Position numbers and translations under genes: made by a program
Shown here: piece by piece, positions 15,353 through 24,296 of the stretch
How positions within the stretch are numbered: the stretch's first letter is position 1
Layout: each line of letters begins with the position of its first letter
Notes under the pieces: model-generated
Database searches by the model: none
Told to the model about the DNA's origin: nothing
The model's input: the letters and a program-made list of their open reading frames with translations, nothing else
Assembly (NCBI GenBank): GCA_017650925.1
Contig: JAGCDY010000018.1
Coordinates: forward strand, 1-43,649
Direction of reading: 5' to 3'
Length of the DNA: 43,649 nt
From: a bacterium
Lineage (GTDB): Bacteria; Auribacterota; UBA3054

Positions 15353-18300
15353 ATGAAGCTAGTCGCATTCCCAAACACGCCAGATAAAAAGACCTTCACG
15401 GTAACTGGGATCAGCGCCACCATAGGGAGCGCGAAAGACAATTCCGTCGTCGTTAATGGCGAGGGTGTCAGCGATTATCAGGCTTCGCTCACGTATTCGG
15501 ACGGTGTCTGGCTAATTGAGAGCCTGGACGAAAAGCCAATCATTGCGGGAGGGGAGAACGCGCCCAGTCTGGAACTAAAGGCCGGATCTAAGTTCTCCAT
15601 TGCCGGGATAGAATTTCTCGTTCTGGACACCGGAGTGATCAAGGCCGAAGCGCCGGCTCTCGCCCCGGGAGGGAACCAGGTCGCGCTCGGCAACTCCAAT
15701 TACGGCGTGGCGGCGCCCGGCACTTTTTACGACCCATACGAAAGCTTCGTCATCCACACTTCCGACACGCTCGCGAAACTGGGACTTGTTTTCGCCGCCT
15801 TAGGCCCCTTCGTCATCGGTATCGGCGAGATCATAGGGCTTGTTCTCTGCATTCTTTCCATTTCCCGCGGCCGCAACACCGTGAGGGGAACGATCATGGC
15901 CTGGCTCGGCATAATCATATCCCTTGTTTGGTGCGCCGCCATAGGAATCGGCGTTTTCTATCTCACGACCCGGGACGTCCAGGCGAGCAACGAAAAGAGA
16001 GTCGCAATCAGGCTCGAAAAGACCGCCCTTGATGAATTTTACATAAAATACGCGGTCCTCATAGACGACGACGGCGACATGTTCGGCGAATTCGTCGGCC
16101 CCGAGCGTTTCGCCGCGATCGGCGGCCTGAACGCCAAGGTAAGGGAGCTGGGCGAAAATCCCATGCTCGACGGCTACAACTATTACTTCGACAACGTCAG
16201 CGCCGACACCTTCTCCGTTACGGCCGCGCCGCAAGTTTACGGCGTGACGGGGAAAAAGACCTACTGGGTGAGCGAATCCGGTATCGTTGTCTCGGAAGAC
16301 TTGAAGGGCGGACGTTTCGCGGATGATCCTCTTTCCAAGACGGAGAACGTTGAAAAGATCCAGGCGATCTTTGCGAAGTACGAAAGGACGCTTTCCAAAA
16401 AACTGCTTTCCGCCGCCGAAAAAAATTTCAAAGCCGGGAATTACCGCCTTTGCCAGCGGATCCTTGAAAACTTAAGGAACATGCTCCCGAATTCCTCCTC
16501 CATGGCGAGGCTTTCCGCCATGGAAAAAGAGAACGAAAGCTTCCTTGCGGAAGCCGAGGCGGAAAGGCTTTGCACCGACGCCGAAAATTACATAAGGAGC
16601 GGTAAGAAGGATCCGGCGCTCGTGATGCTGAGGGCCGTCGCCGCAGATTATCCGAAAACGAAGGCCGCGCAGGAGGCGGCATCCAAAGTCAAAGCCCTTT
16701 CCCTGGAACTGGCTGAGGCGGAACTTAAGCTGGCGAGCGCTTATATCGAGTCGAACTATTGGAACGCCGTGGAGGAATCGCTTTCCAAGATCGAGCGGCT
16801 GTATCCCGAAGCCATCGCGCAAGCCGATTTCAAGGATCGGGTCTCGATTTGCCGCAAAACTAACCATGACAGAAGGGACCAATATGCCCTGGATCTTCTT
16901 GCCGAGGCGGAAAAACTTGAGTTCAGGGAAGAAACTGTTCTCTCTTACAACACCTATCTTCAGATCAAGGAAAATTACGGCGACACTCCGGCCGCCAAGG
17001 ACATAGATTCCGCCCTGGAACGTCTGAAGTCCCAGATGAACGAACAGACGGCTGAGAAGTACATTGCCGAGATCATGAGGAACGTGGCCCTGAGCAACGA
17101 GGTCGTGGTCGTCAATATGGTCTCGCTCATAAAAAACAGCTGCGGGGACACAAAAGCCTACAGACGCGCCGCCGACGTTTTGGAAAGAGCGAGAAGGGAC
17201 TGCACGGTAAGTCTCCTGGACAAGGAAGCCGACGGATACATGGCGGGAGGCCATTACAAGTCCGCTAGCGACCGCCTTGAGAATATGCTGAAGGAGAAGC
17301 CGGAATGCTTCGTGAACATAAAGGGCAAATTCGAGACCTGCCTTGTCAAAAATTTCCACGACTATATGTCGAGCGAGGATTTTGAGGAGGCTCTGGAATC
17401 GTACGACCGCTACATGGACATGAATCCCTCCTTCCCGGCCATAGAGAAGGAGAAGGTCGACGAATGCCTCTACAAGAGCGGCCTGCGACTCTTCCAGCAG
17501 GGAAACATGAGGTTGGCAGCCGCCAGGCTTGAGATGTGCTATCCGACTTATCTGAACGACCAGCAGTACAACTTCGTCGCCGGCCGCGCCAACGCCGTAA
17601 TCAAGCACTGGGAGCCGGCCGCCAGGCATTTGATCGCCTGCACCGATCTGGGAGAAAGACAGAAACTCGACCTTTGCATCGCACGCGCTTATTCCATCTC
17701 GAATCTCCGGCTCCTCCTAGAGAACAAGCTGATCGCCATGTTCGTCGCCAATCTGGAATTTCAGGAGACCGTCAGGAACTACAAATGGCTCAAGATCGTT
17801 TACGCCAAACTGTCCGTCACGAACGACATCGAGAATGTCAGCAACGTGAAGATGAAGATAGACAGGGAAGCGACCACCGGCGAAGTGATAGTCACAGTGG
17901 AAAGCCCCGAATCAATAGTGCTGAACCAGTTTGAAGCGGAAAGTATGAGCCGCTTCGAACGGGCGGAAAACAAGGAATCGCTGCTGAAGAAGGAAATAAG
18001 CTACCAGAAGTCCCTTGAGGTAATGCTCGACAGGATCCGCGAACTGCAGGAGAAACTCGAGCAAATAATGAAGAGCCACGGCAAGGAAAAGGATCCGCTC
18101 AGGGAAGACCTGGAGATGCTGGTCGACAGATTCAACATAAGGATCAAGGAACTTGAGGTCATAGACAAGCGAGAGAGGGAAGCCAACGAAGACATAATAA
18201 GTCAGCTGGACCGTGACATAATCCATCACAACGCCGTTCTGAGCGACCTTAGATCGATTCTTTCCATGCGCAGCGACAAAACGCTTCTCGAGAAATCGCT

Positions 18301-18598
18301 GAACGTGACGAAAAAGATCGGCGAGCTTAAGGCGGTCAGGCGTAATTTAAGAAGATTCATAAACGAAAGGAACGAACGCAACCACAAGATAGTTGTTTTC
18401 CTAAAGACGCTTCCCGAACCGATCCTAATGGAGAACGTGACTGTTGAGCAGGTAGGGGACGCCGCCGAAAAGATCAGAGGCTACTACTTGGAAGAGAACA
18501 AGAATTTCATGGAATGTGTCGAGCGGTTCGTCGGTCTCGTGAACATCGACATCGACCTGTCAGAACTCGAGCAATTCCTTCCGAAAGAGAAGGAATAA
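15353..18598 (+). CDS. Giant FHA-like / DUF4190 / pilin-like / TPR / coiled-coil protein, paralog 2
   Basis: A 1081-aa tandem paralog of the preceding gene with the same domain order: FHA-like 1-92 (again GS and SDYQ in place of the binding residues), membrane segments at about 142-206, a pilin-like domain, TPRs and a coiled coil. It lacks the Pro/Gln-rich linker and the Ala/Gln tail, which accounts for its shorter length. Identity is very high in patches, for example YAKLSVTNDIENVSNV, where even the DNA is nearly identical (14430-14477 versus 17802-17850), pointing to a fairly recent duplication or gene conversion. ATG 15353 matches the MKLVAFPNTP start of paralog 1. I see no Shine-Dalgarno sequence and no convincing promoter between the genes. 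Confidence 0.7.
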   Translation: MKLVAFPNTPDKKTFTVTGISATIGSAKDNSVVVNGEGVSDYQASLTYSDGVWLIESLDEKPIIAGGENAPSLELKAGSKFSIAGIEFLVLDTGVIKAEAPALAPGGNQVALGNSNYGVAAPGTFYDPYESFVIHTSDTLAKLGLVFAALGPFVIGIGEIIGLVLCILSISRGRNTVRGTIMAWLGIIISLVWCAAIGIGVFYLTTRDVQASNEKRVAIRLEKTALDEFYIKYAVLIDDDGDMFGEFVGPERFAAIGGLNAKVRELGENPMLDGYNYYFDNVSADTFSVTAAPQVYGVTGKKTYWVSESGIVVSEDLKGGRFADDPLSKTENVEKIQAIFAKYERTLSKKLLSAAEKNFKAGNYRLCQRILENLRNMLPNSSSMARLSAMEKENESFLAEAEAERLCTDAENYIRSGKKDPALVMLRAVAADYPKTKAAQEAASKVKALSLELAEAELKLASAYIESNYWNAVEESLSKIERLYPEAIAQADFKDRVSICRKTNHDRRDQYALDLLAEAEKLEFREETVLSYNTYLQIKENYGDTPAAKDIDSALERLKSQMNEQTAEKYIAEIMRNVALSNEVVVVNMVSLIKNSCGDTKAYRRAADVLERARRDCTVSLLDKEADGYMAGGHYKSASDRLENMLKEKPECFVNIKGKFETCLVKNFHDYMSSEDFEEALESYDRYMDMNPSFPAIEKEKVDECLYKSGLRLFQQGNMRLAAARLEMCYPTYLNDQQYNFVAGRANAVIKHWEPAARHLIACTDLGERQKLDLCIARAYSISNLRLLLENKLIAMFVANLEFQETVRNYKWLKIVYAKLSVTNDIENVSNVKMKIDREATTGEVIVTVESPESIVLNQFEAESMSRFERAENKESLLKKEISYQKSLEVMLDRIRELQEKLEQIMKSHGKEKDPLREDLEMLVDRFNIRIKELEVIDKREREANEDIISQLDRDIIHHNAVLSDLRSILSMRSDKTLLEKSLNVTKKIGELKAVRRNLRRFINERNERNHKIVVFLKTLPEPILMENVTVEQVGDAAEKIRGYYLEENKNFMECVERFVGLVNIDIDLSELEQFLPKEKE

Positions 18599-18631
18599 AA
18601 AAAGGCCTCCCATCCGGGAGGCCTTTTTTTT
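18599..18631. terminator. Bidirectional terminator between paralog 2 and mreB
   Basis: Stem AAAGGCCTCCC / GGGAGGCCTTT (18601-18611 with 18616-18626), loop ATCC, T-run to 18631 and an A-run on the left. It serves both convergent transcripts. The stem shares GGCCTCCC with the terminator after paralog 1. Confidence 0.9.
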
Positions 18632-18644
18632 GGCGCGCTGTTTA

Positions 18645-19724
18645 TCAGAGATTGATGAGCGCCAGTTTTTCCAGCACGTCCTCTCTTTCAACGATAAAGC
18701 CCGTGCCCTTGGCGACGGCCAGAAGCGGCTCGTCCGCGATGGAGACGGAAAGGCCCGTGTCGTTCTCGATGCGCTTGTAGAGTCCTCTTAAGAGCGCGCC
18801 GCCGCCCGCCAGCATGAGACCGTGGTCGAGAAGGTCGGCCGAGAGTTCCGGAGGGCACTGTTCCAGCGCGTCCCTGACGGAGTTGACGATGGCGTCGACC
18901 GGATCCTTCAGGGCCTGGCGGATCTCGACGCTGCTGACCGTGATGGTCTTCGGCAAGCCGACGTTGAGGTCGCGGCCTCGGACTTCCTTTTTCATTTCGT
19001 TTTCGCCCAGGGGATAGGCGGAGCCGATGGCGATCTTCAGTTCTTCCGCGGTTTGTTCGCCGATAAGGAGGTTGTACTCGCGCTTCATGTACTGGATGAT
19101 GGCGTCGTTCATCTCGTTGCCGGCCACTCTCAAGGATTTGGAATAGACCGTGCCGGAAAGGGAGGTGATGGCGACTTCCGTCGTGCCGCCGCCGATGTCG
19201 ATGATCATGTTGCCGGAGGGATCGTGAACGGGAAGGCCGCTTCCGATGGCGGCCGCCATGGCCTGCTCGATGCAGTAGACTTTCCTGGCGCCGGCTCTTT
19301 CGGCCGCGGATTTGACGGCCTGGCGCTCAAGCTCCGTGATGGAGGAGGGGACGGCGATGACGATCCTCGGCGGAACGACGGAATGCCTGCTGTGGGCGCG
19401 GCGGATGAAGGTGCGGAGCATCTCTTCCGTGACGTTCGGGTTCGCGACCGCGCCGTCTTTCATCGGACGCAGGGTGTCTATTATGCCGGGCGTGCGGCCG
19501 AGCATGCACTGGGCTTCTTTTCCGATGGCGATTATTTCGCCGGTCTTGTTGTTGATGGCGACGATCGTGGGCTCGTTAACGACGACGCCCATGCCGGAGA
19601 CATAGACGATCGTGTTGGCAGTGCCGAGGTCGACGCCGATGTCGGAGGCCAGAGCGCCCAGGAATTTTCCCGAGACGTTCAGGAAGGAATCCCTCACTCC
19701 TGAACCGAAAGACCTGTTCTTCAT
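18645..19724 (-). CDS. mreB: Rod-shape-determining actin homolog MreB
   Basis: Cytoplasmic actin-like filament protein that guides the elongation machinery (359 aa, usual length). Phosphate-1 loop DIGVDLGTANT near 28-38, the PSSITELER block, phosphate-2 IDIGGGTTEVAI near 165-176, and the adenosine motif LAGGGALLRG near 302-311. The start at 19724 overlaps the uvrA stop by 4 bases and has an AGGGAG site; a longer in-frame opening to 19871 is uvrA coding sequence and is rejected. No mreC, mreD or rodA follows. It ends at the convergent terminator. Confidence 0.95.
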   Translation of the reverse strand: MKNRSFGSGVRDSFLNVSGKFLGALASDIGVDLGTANTIVYVSGMGVVVNEPTIVAINNKTGEIIAIGKEAQCMLGRTPGIIDTLRPMKDGAVANPNVTEEMLRTFIRRAHSRHSVVPPRIVIAVPSSITELERQAVKSAAERAGARKVYCIEQAMAAAIGSGLPVHDPSGNMIIDIGGGTTEVAITSLSGTVYSKSLRVAGNEMNDAIIQYMKREYNLLIGEQTAEELKIAIGSAYPLGENEMKKEVRGRDLNVGLPKTITVSSVEIRQALKDPVDAIVNSVRDALEQCPPELSADLLDHGLMLAGGGALLRGLYKRIENDTGLSVSIADEPLLAVAKGTGFIVEREDVLEKLALINL

Positions 19725-22216
19725 ATTTTTTCTCCCTTTAGAATTCTCTTCAAAAAGCGGCCGGTCACGCTTTTGGGATCTTCCGCGACTTCCATGGGCG
19801 AACCGCAGGCGAGCAGCTGCCCGCCGTTGGCTCCGCCTTCGGGGCCGAGGTCGATCACGTAATCGGCGCACTTGATAAAATCAAGGTTATGTTCTATCAC
19901 GATGACGGTGTTGCCGGCATCGACAAGTTTCTGCAAAACTTGCAAAAGACGCTCGACGTCCGCGAAATGCAGTCCCGTGGTCGGCTCGTCAAGGACGTAG
20001 AGCGTTCTTCCGGTATCCATTTTCGCGAGCTCGTAAGAGAGCTTCACCCTCTGGGCTTCGCCGCCGGACAAAGTGGTGGCGTGCTGGCCGAGGGTTATGT
20101 AATCCAGCCCGACTTCGGAAATCGTTTCCAATATGCGGTGGAGGACCTTGTGATGCTTGAAGAACTCCTTGGCTTCGGCAAGGGGCATGTCCAAGACGTC
20201 CGCGATGCTCTTCCCGCGGTATTTAATTTCCAGCGTCTCTTTATTATAGCGTTTACCCTCGCATTTGTCACACGTGACGAAAACGTCGGGGAGAAAATGC
20301 ATCTCGACCCTTTTGACGCCGGAGCCTTCGCACTCCTCGCAGCGGCCGCCCCTGACGTTGAAGGAGAAGCGCCCGGGCTTGTAGCCCCTCAGCTTCGCTT
20401 CCGGGACCTGGGCGAAGAGATTCCTGATGTGGGTGAAGGCTTCCGTATAGGTCGCGGGGTTGGAGCGCGGGGTGCGGCCCAGCGGCGACTGGTCGACCAG
20501 GATGACTTTGTCGAGGTTTTTAAGGCCCTCGATTTCCTTGAAAGCGCCCGGGGTCGCCTTGGCCTTGTGGTAATGCTTCCTCAGGGCGGGCAGGAGCGTG
20601 TCGGTCACTAGAGAGGACTTGCCCGAGCCGGAAACGCCTGTGACGCAAATTAAGCGGCCTAAGGGGAAGCGGACGGTTAAGTTCTTGAGATTGTTGTGAG
20701 AGGCCCCTTTTAGCGTAAGAGAGGGCGTTTTAGGGCCAACCGGGCGGTAATGCGGCGTCTTTATTTCCCTCGTTCCGTTCAAATACTCTGCGGTGAGGGA
20801 ATCTTTGCACTTCAACAACTGTTTGTAAGGGCCCTGGAAAACGACCCGGCCGCCAAGGTTCCCAGCCCCGGGACCCATGTCGACTATATAGTCGGCGCTC
20901 CTTATGACTTCCGCGTCGTGCTCGACTACTACCACGGTGTTTTTCAGGTCCCGCAGCTGTTTCAGGGCGTCGAGGAGCTTCTGGTTGTCCCTCGGATGCA
21001 AGCCTATGGTCGGCTCGTCCAGGACGTACATGACGCCTGTCAGGCCCGTGCCGATCTGCGAGGAGAGCCTTATGCGCTGGGCTTCGCCGCCTGAGAGGGT
21101 AATGGAACTTCTGGAAAGATTGAGATATCCCAATCCTACGGTCTTGAGAAAGCCCAGGCGGTTGTTCACTTCTTTAAGGATGTCTCTCGTTATGTCGAGC
21201 TTTTCGCCCTTCAGGGTCTTCGGCAGCTCCTTGAAAAACAGGGAGGCCTCGTCCAGCGACATTTTTCCTACGTCCACTATGGTCTTCCCGTTGACGGTAA
21301 CCGCCCGGCTGTAGGCGTTGAGCCTTTCGCCGTGGCAGTCGGGGCAGGTCTTGGAAAAATCGGAGAGCATGATGCCGAGCCCGAAGCAGGAGGGGCAGAA
21401 GCCGTAGGGACTGTTGAAGGAGAAAAGCCTGGATTCCATCTTGGGCAGCTCTTTTCCGTCGCGGCAGTTCGGACAGGCGTAGTTGCCGGAAAAATAAAGG
21501 TCGCCTTTTCCGAGCTTGTGCACCACTAAGGAATTGTCGCCAAGCTTGAGAGCGGTCTCGACGGAGTCGGCCAGGCGGCGCCTGATGTCGGGCTTTATGA
21601 TTAGCCTGTCGACGATCACTTCTATCGTGTGGAGGTTGTAGCGAGCCAAAGAGGGAGCGTCGTCGAGAAGATACTCTTTTTCATCGATCCTGACTCGCTG
21701 GAAGCCCTCCCTGCGGGCCTTCGCCAAGAGTTCCTTGTGCTCGCCCTTTTTGCCTCTGACGAGAGGGGAGAGTATCTCGATCTTTTCGCCCTGGGGAAGC
21801 TCAAGTATGGCTTCTATGATCTCCTCGGGAGTCTGGGGCGTGATGGCGGCGCCGCATTCGGGACAGTGGGGGACGCCCAACTGCGCGAAAAGCACCCTAA
21901 GGTAATCGTGGATCTCGGTGGCGGTGCCGACGGTGGACCTCAGGCTCGTGTTGCCCATCCTCTGCTGGATGGCGATGGCTGGGGAGAGTCCCTCAATGCG
22001 GTCCACCCTGGGTTTCTGCAGGATGCCCAAAAACTGCCTGGCGTAGGAGGAGAGGCTCTCCATGAAGCGCCTCTGACCTTCCGCGAAAAGCGTGTCCAGA
22101 GCCAGCGACGATTTCCCCGAACCGGAAAGTCCCGTAATGACGGTAAGGGAATCGTGGGGGATGTCGACGCTGATGTTCCTTAAATTATGTTCCCGCGCCC
22201 CGCGAACTGAGATCAT
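19721..22216 (-). CDS. uvrA: Excinuclease ABC subunit A, compact form
   Basis: Damage-recognition ATPase of nucleotide excision repair (831 aa; E. coli 940). Two Walker A loops (GLSGSGKSS at 29-37, GVSGSGKSS near 525), two LSGGEAQR signatures and two DEPT Walker B sites are intact, as are CPNC/CPSC (about 245 and 271) and the second zinc module CEEC...CDKC. The UvrB-binding region (about 125-240) is kept. Only about 17 residues separate CPSC from the following CPDCHGERL, against roughly 110 in E. coli, so most of the insertion domain is missing. The frame is uninterrupted, so this is a natural compact form rather than a broken gene. Starts one base after the accA stop with an AGGGAG site. Confidence 0.93.
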   Translation of the reverse strand: MISVRGAREHNLRNISVDIPHDSLTVITGLSGSGKSSLALDTLFAEGQRRFMESLSSYARQFLGILQKPRVDRIEGLSPAIAIQQRMGNTSLRSTVGTATEIHDYLRVLFAQLGVPHCPECGAAITPQTPEEIIEAILELPQGEKIEILSPLVRGKKGEHKELLAKARREGFQRVRIDEKEYLLDDAPSLARYNLHTIEVIVDRLIIKPDIRRRLADSVETALKLGDNSLVVHKLGKGDLYFSGNYACPNCRDGKELPKMESRLFSFNSPYGFCPSCFGLGIMLSDFSKTCPDCHGERLNAYSRAVTVNGKTIVDVGKMSLDEASLFFKELPKTLKGEKLDITRDILKEVNNRLGFLKTVGLGYLNLSRSSITLSGGEAQRIRLSSQIGTGLTGVMYVLDEPTIGLHPRDNQKLLDALKQLRDLKNTVVVVEHDAEVIRSADYIVDMGPGAGNLGGRVVFQGPYKQLLKCKDSLTAEYLNGTREIKTPHYRPVGPKTPSLTLKGASHNNLKNLTVRFPLGRLICVTGVSGSGKSSLVTDTLLPALRKHYHKAKATPGAFKEIEGLKNLDKVILVDQSPLGRTPRSNPATYTEAFTHIRNLFAQVPEAKLRGYKPGRFSFNVRGGRCEECEGSGVKRVEMHFLPDVFVTCDKCEGKRYNKETLEIKYRGKSIADVLDMPLAEAKEFFKHHKVLHRILETISEVGLDYITLGQHATTLSGGEAQRVKLSYELAKMDTGRTLYVLDEPTTGLHFADVERLLQVLQKLVDAGNTVIVIEHNLDFIKCADYVIDLGPEGGANGGQLLACGSPMEVAEDPKSVTGRFLKRILKGEKI

Positions 22217-22217
22217 T

Positions 22218-23171
22218 TTATATCTCCCTGAGGCATCCGACCCGGCGGAATTTCTGATAGCGCTGTTCCTTTAGTTCTTCGGGGGAAAGTTTCTTGAGTT
22301 CGCCGATGTGCCTTAAGACCGCGTCTTTCAGCGAGAGCGCCACGGCCTTGTGATCCCTGTGGGCGCCGCCCACGGGCTCCTCTATCACTTCGTCGGCGAT
22401 GCCGAGCTTAAGAAGGTCTTTGGCGGTGAGACGAAGGGCGCTGGCCGCGTCGGCGGCCCTTTTGGCGTCGTGGAACAGGATGGCCGCGCAGCCTTCCGGG
22501 GAAATGACCGAGTAGTAGGAATAGGAGAGCGCGAGAAGACGGTTGCAGACGCCGATGCCGATGGCGCCGCCGCTGCCGCCTTCGCCAATGACTACCGAGA
22601 CGATCGGGACGGAGAGATCCATCATGTCGCGGAGATTTTCCGCGATGGCTTCAGCTTGTCCGCGCTCCTCCGCGCCGATGCCGGGATAGGCGCCGGCCGT
22701 GTCGATGAGCGTGACGATGGGGAGGCCGAAGCGGTCCGCCATTTGCATGAGACGCATGGCTTTCCTGTAGCCTTCAGGGTGCGCCATGCCGAAGTTGCGC
22801 TGGATGTTTTCCTTGGCGGAGCGTCCTTTCTGCTGGCCGATCAGCATGATCTTCTCGCCGCCCATGGTCGCGAAACCGCCGACCATGGCCTCGTCGTCCT
22901 TGAAGCGCCGGTCGCCGTGCAGTTCCAGAAAATCCTCGCAGGCAAGGGAGACGTAGTCCAGCGTGTAGGGGCGCTGGGGGTGCCTGGCGATCTGGACGAT
23001 CTCGTAGGGCGTCAAGCCGGAATAGACCTCGTTGCAGAGAGCGTCTCTCTTTTTTATGAGGCCTTCTATTTCCGCGGAGGCGTCGACTTTGACTTCCTCG
23101 GAGTAACGCTTAAGCTCTTCGATCCTCTGTTCGAGTTCGATTATCGGTTTTTCAAAATCGTAATAGAGCAT
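22218..23171 (-). CDS. accA: Acetyl-CoA carboxylase carboxyltransferase subunit alpha
   Basis: Alpha half of the carboxyltransferase that makes malonyl-CoA for fatty acid synthesis (317 aa, normal length). The N-terminal FEKPIIELEQRIEEL coiled region, ELHGDRRF, DTAGAYPGIGAEERGQ and GEGGSGGAIGIG blocks are diagnostic. It begins 2 bases after the L,D-transpeptidase stop and ends one base before uvrA, so all three are surely co-transcribed. accD is not in the window. Confidence 0.96.
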   Translation of the reverse strand: MLYYDFEKPIIELEQRIEELKRYSEEVKVDASAEIEGLIKKRDALCNEVYSGLTPYEIVQIARHPQRPYTLDYVSLACEDFLELHGDRRFKDDEAMVGGFATMGGEKIMLIGQQKGRSAKENIQRNFGMAHPEGYRKAMRLMQMADRFGLPIVTLIDTAGAYPGIGAEERGQAEAIAENLRDMMDLSVPIVSVVIGEGGSGGAIGIGVCNRLLALSYSYYSVISPEGCAAILFHDAKRAADAASALRLTAKDLLKLGIADEVIEEPVGGAHRDHKAVALSLKDAVLRHIGELKKLSPEELKEQRYQKFRRVGCLREI

Positions 23172-23173
23172 GA

Positions 23174-24271
23174 TCAGTCGTGGATATGGACGACGGTGCC
23201 TTCTTTCACAAGGGAGTAGAGTTCCTCGACGTCCTCGTTTTTCATCCTGACGCAGCCGGCGCTGCTGGCTTTTCCGACCGTGTCGGGTTCCCAGGTGCCG
23301 TGGATGCCGAAGCCGGGAGAGCTGATGGCCATCCAGCGGGTGCCGAGGGCGTTCTCAGGATCGCCGTAGGGGATGGGCTTAGAGTTGTCCTTGTACCAGA
23401 TGGGCTCTTTCTGCTTCAGGTTGATTATGAAGTCGCCCCTCGGGGTGTTGTCGTTCTTGCCCGTGCCGACGGGATAGCTTTTGAAGAAATTGGTCTGGCC
23501 GTTCCAGATCCTGTAGAGTCTGAGCTTGTATTCCGGAATGGAGACGTCGATCAGATAGTTGGAGAGATCGATCCTCAGGCGCTGGTTGATCCTTATGCGG
23601 TCGGAATTCATCCTGTTGACGAAAAGGATGGAGTCGGAAGTCGTTTTGTATTTTCTGGCGATGACGTTCAAAACTTCGCCGGAATGCACGACGTGGTTCG
23701 TGATGAAGTCGAGCCTGGCTTCGAAAAGCTCGGCCAGGTTGCGGTCGCCGATGTAGGCTTCCGCCTGCTTCGCCTCGGCGCTTTCAGGGAAAGCGTCTAT
23801 AAGGGCCTGGCGGGTAGAGTCGGCCTTCTGCTGGTCGCCCTTGACGTTCGCGGCTTTCAGCTCTTCCACGAGGAAAGATCTGGAAGCTTCGTTCTTGGGA
23901 TATTTCTCCCTGAAGGCGGCCTTGGCGGCTTCCTTGTCTTTCGCGAAGGCTATGAGCTCGTATTCGGCCCTGGCTTTGATCTCGGGGTTCGAGTGGTTTT
24001 CCAAGACCTTGCGCCAGGTGTCCTCACTGCTCTTGCCGAGCGCGGTCTCGCAAAGAGCCTGCTTGTAGAGGGCGTCGGCTTTGGAGGCCTGGTTGTCGTC
24101 GTATTTGCGGACGGCTTTCTTGAAGACCGGCAGGGCGTCGCTGTAGCGCTTTTCCTGGAGAGCCTTCTCAGCCTCGGCCAATTTTTCCTCTATGGGCCTG
24201 CCGGTTGCCAACAATATGGCGACGGTGCCGGCGATGCCCAAAAGCACGACTATCAGAAAAACTTTTTTCAT
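23174..24271 (-). CDS. LysM-containing L,D-transpeptidase (YkuD domain)
   Basis: Predicted periplasmic cell-wall enzyme (365 aa) that forms peptidoglycan cross-links or attaches proteins. Residues 4-23 form a signal or anchor helix. Residues 28-185 carry helical TPR-like repeats, 190-236 a LysM-type glycan-binding module (VVHSGEVLNVIARKY ... INQRLRI), and 240-365 the YkuD catalytic domain with H324 in GIHGTWEP and nucleophile C340 in SAGCVRM. The combination of TPR-like repeats, LysM and YkuD is uncommon by my recollection. AGGA site about 13 bases upstream; it follows the secreted 541-aa protein by 25 bases. Confidence 0.88.
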   Translation of the reverse strand: MKKVFLIVVLLGIAGTVAILLATGRPIEEKLAEAEKALQEKRYSDALPVFKKAVRKYDDNQASKADALYKQALCETALGKSSEDTWRKVLENHSNPEIKARAEYELIAFAKDKEAAKAAFREKYPKNEASRSFLVEELKAANVKGDQQKADSTRQALIDAFPESAEAKQAEAYIGDRNLAELFEARLDFITNHVVHSGEVLNVIARKYKTTSDSILFVNRMNSDRIRINQRLRIDLSNYLIDVSIPEYKLRLYRIWNGQTNFFKSYPVGTGKNDNTPRGDFIINLKQKEPIWYKDNSKPIPYGDPENALGTRWMAISSPGFGIHGTWEPDTVGKASSAGCVRMKNEDVEELYSLVKEGTVVHIHD

Positions 24272-24296
24272 TACGTTCGTTTTCCTTTGCTAATTC

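Noticed and set aside
19721-22216. uvrA as a damaged or frameshifted gene because it is about 100 residues short
   Set aside because: The frame is continuous, all ATPase and zinc motifs are intact, and the shortening maps to one domain.
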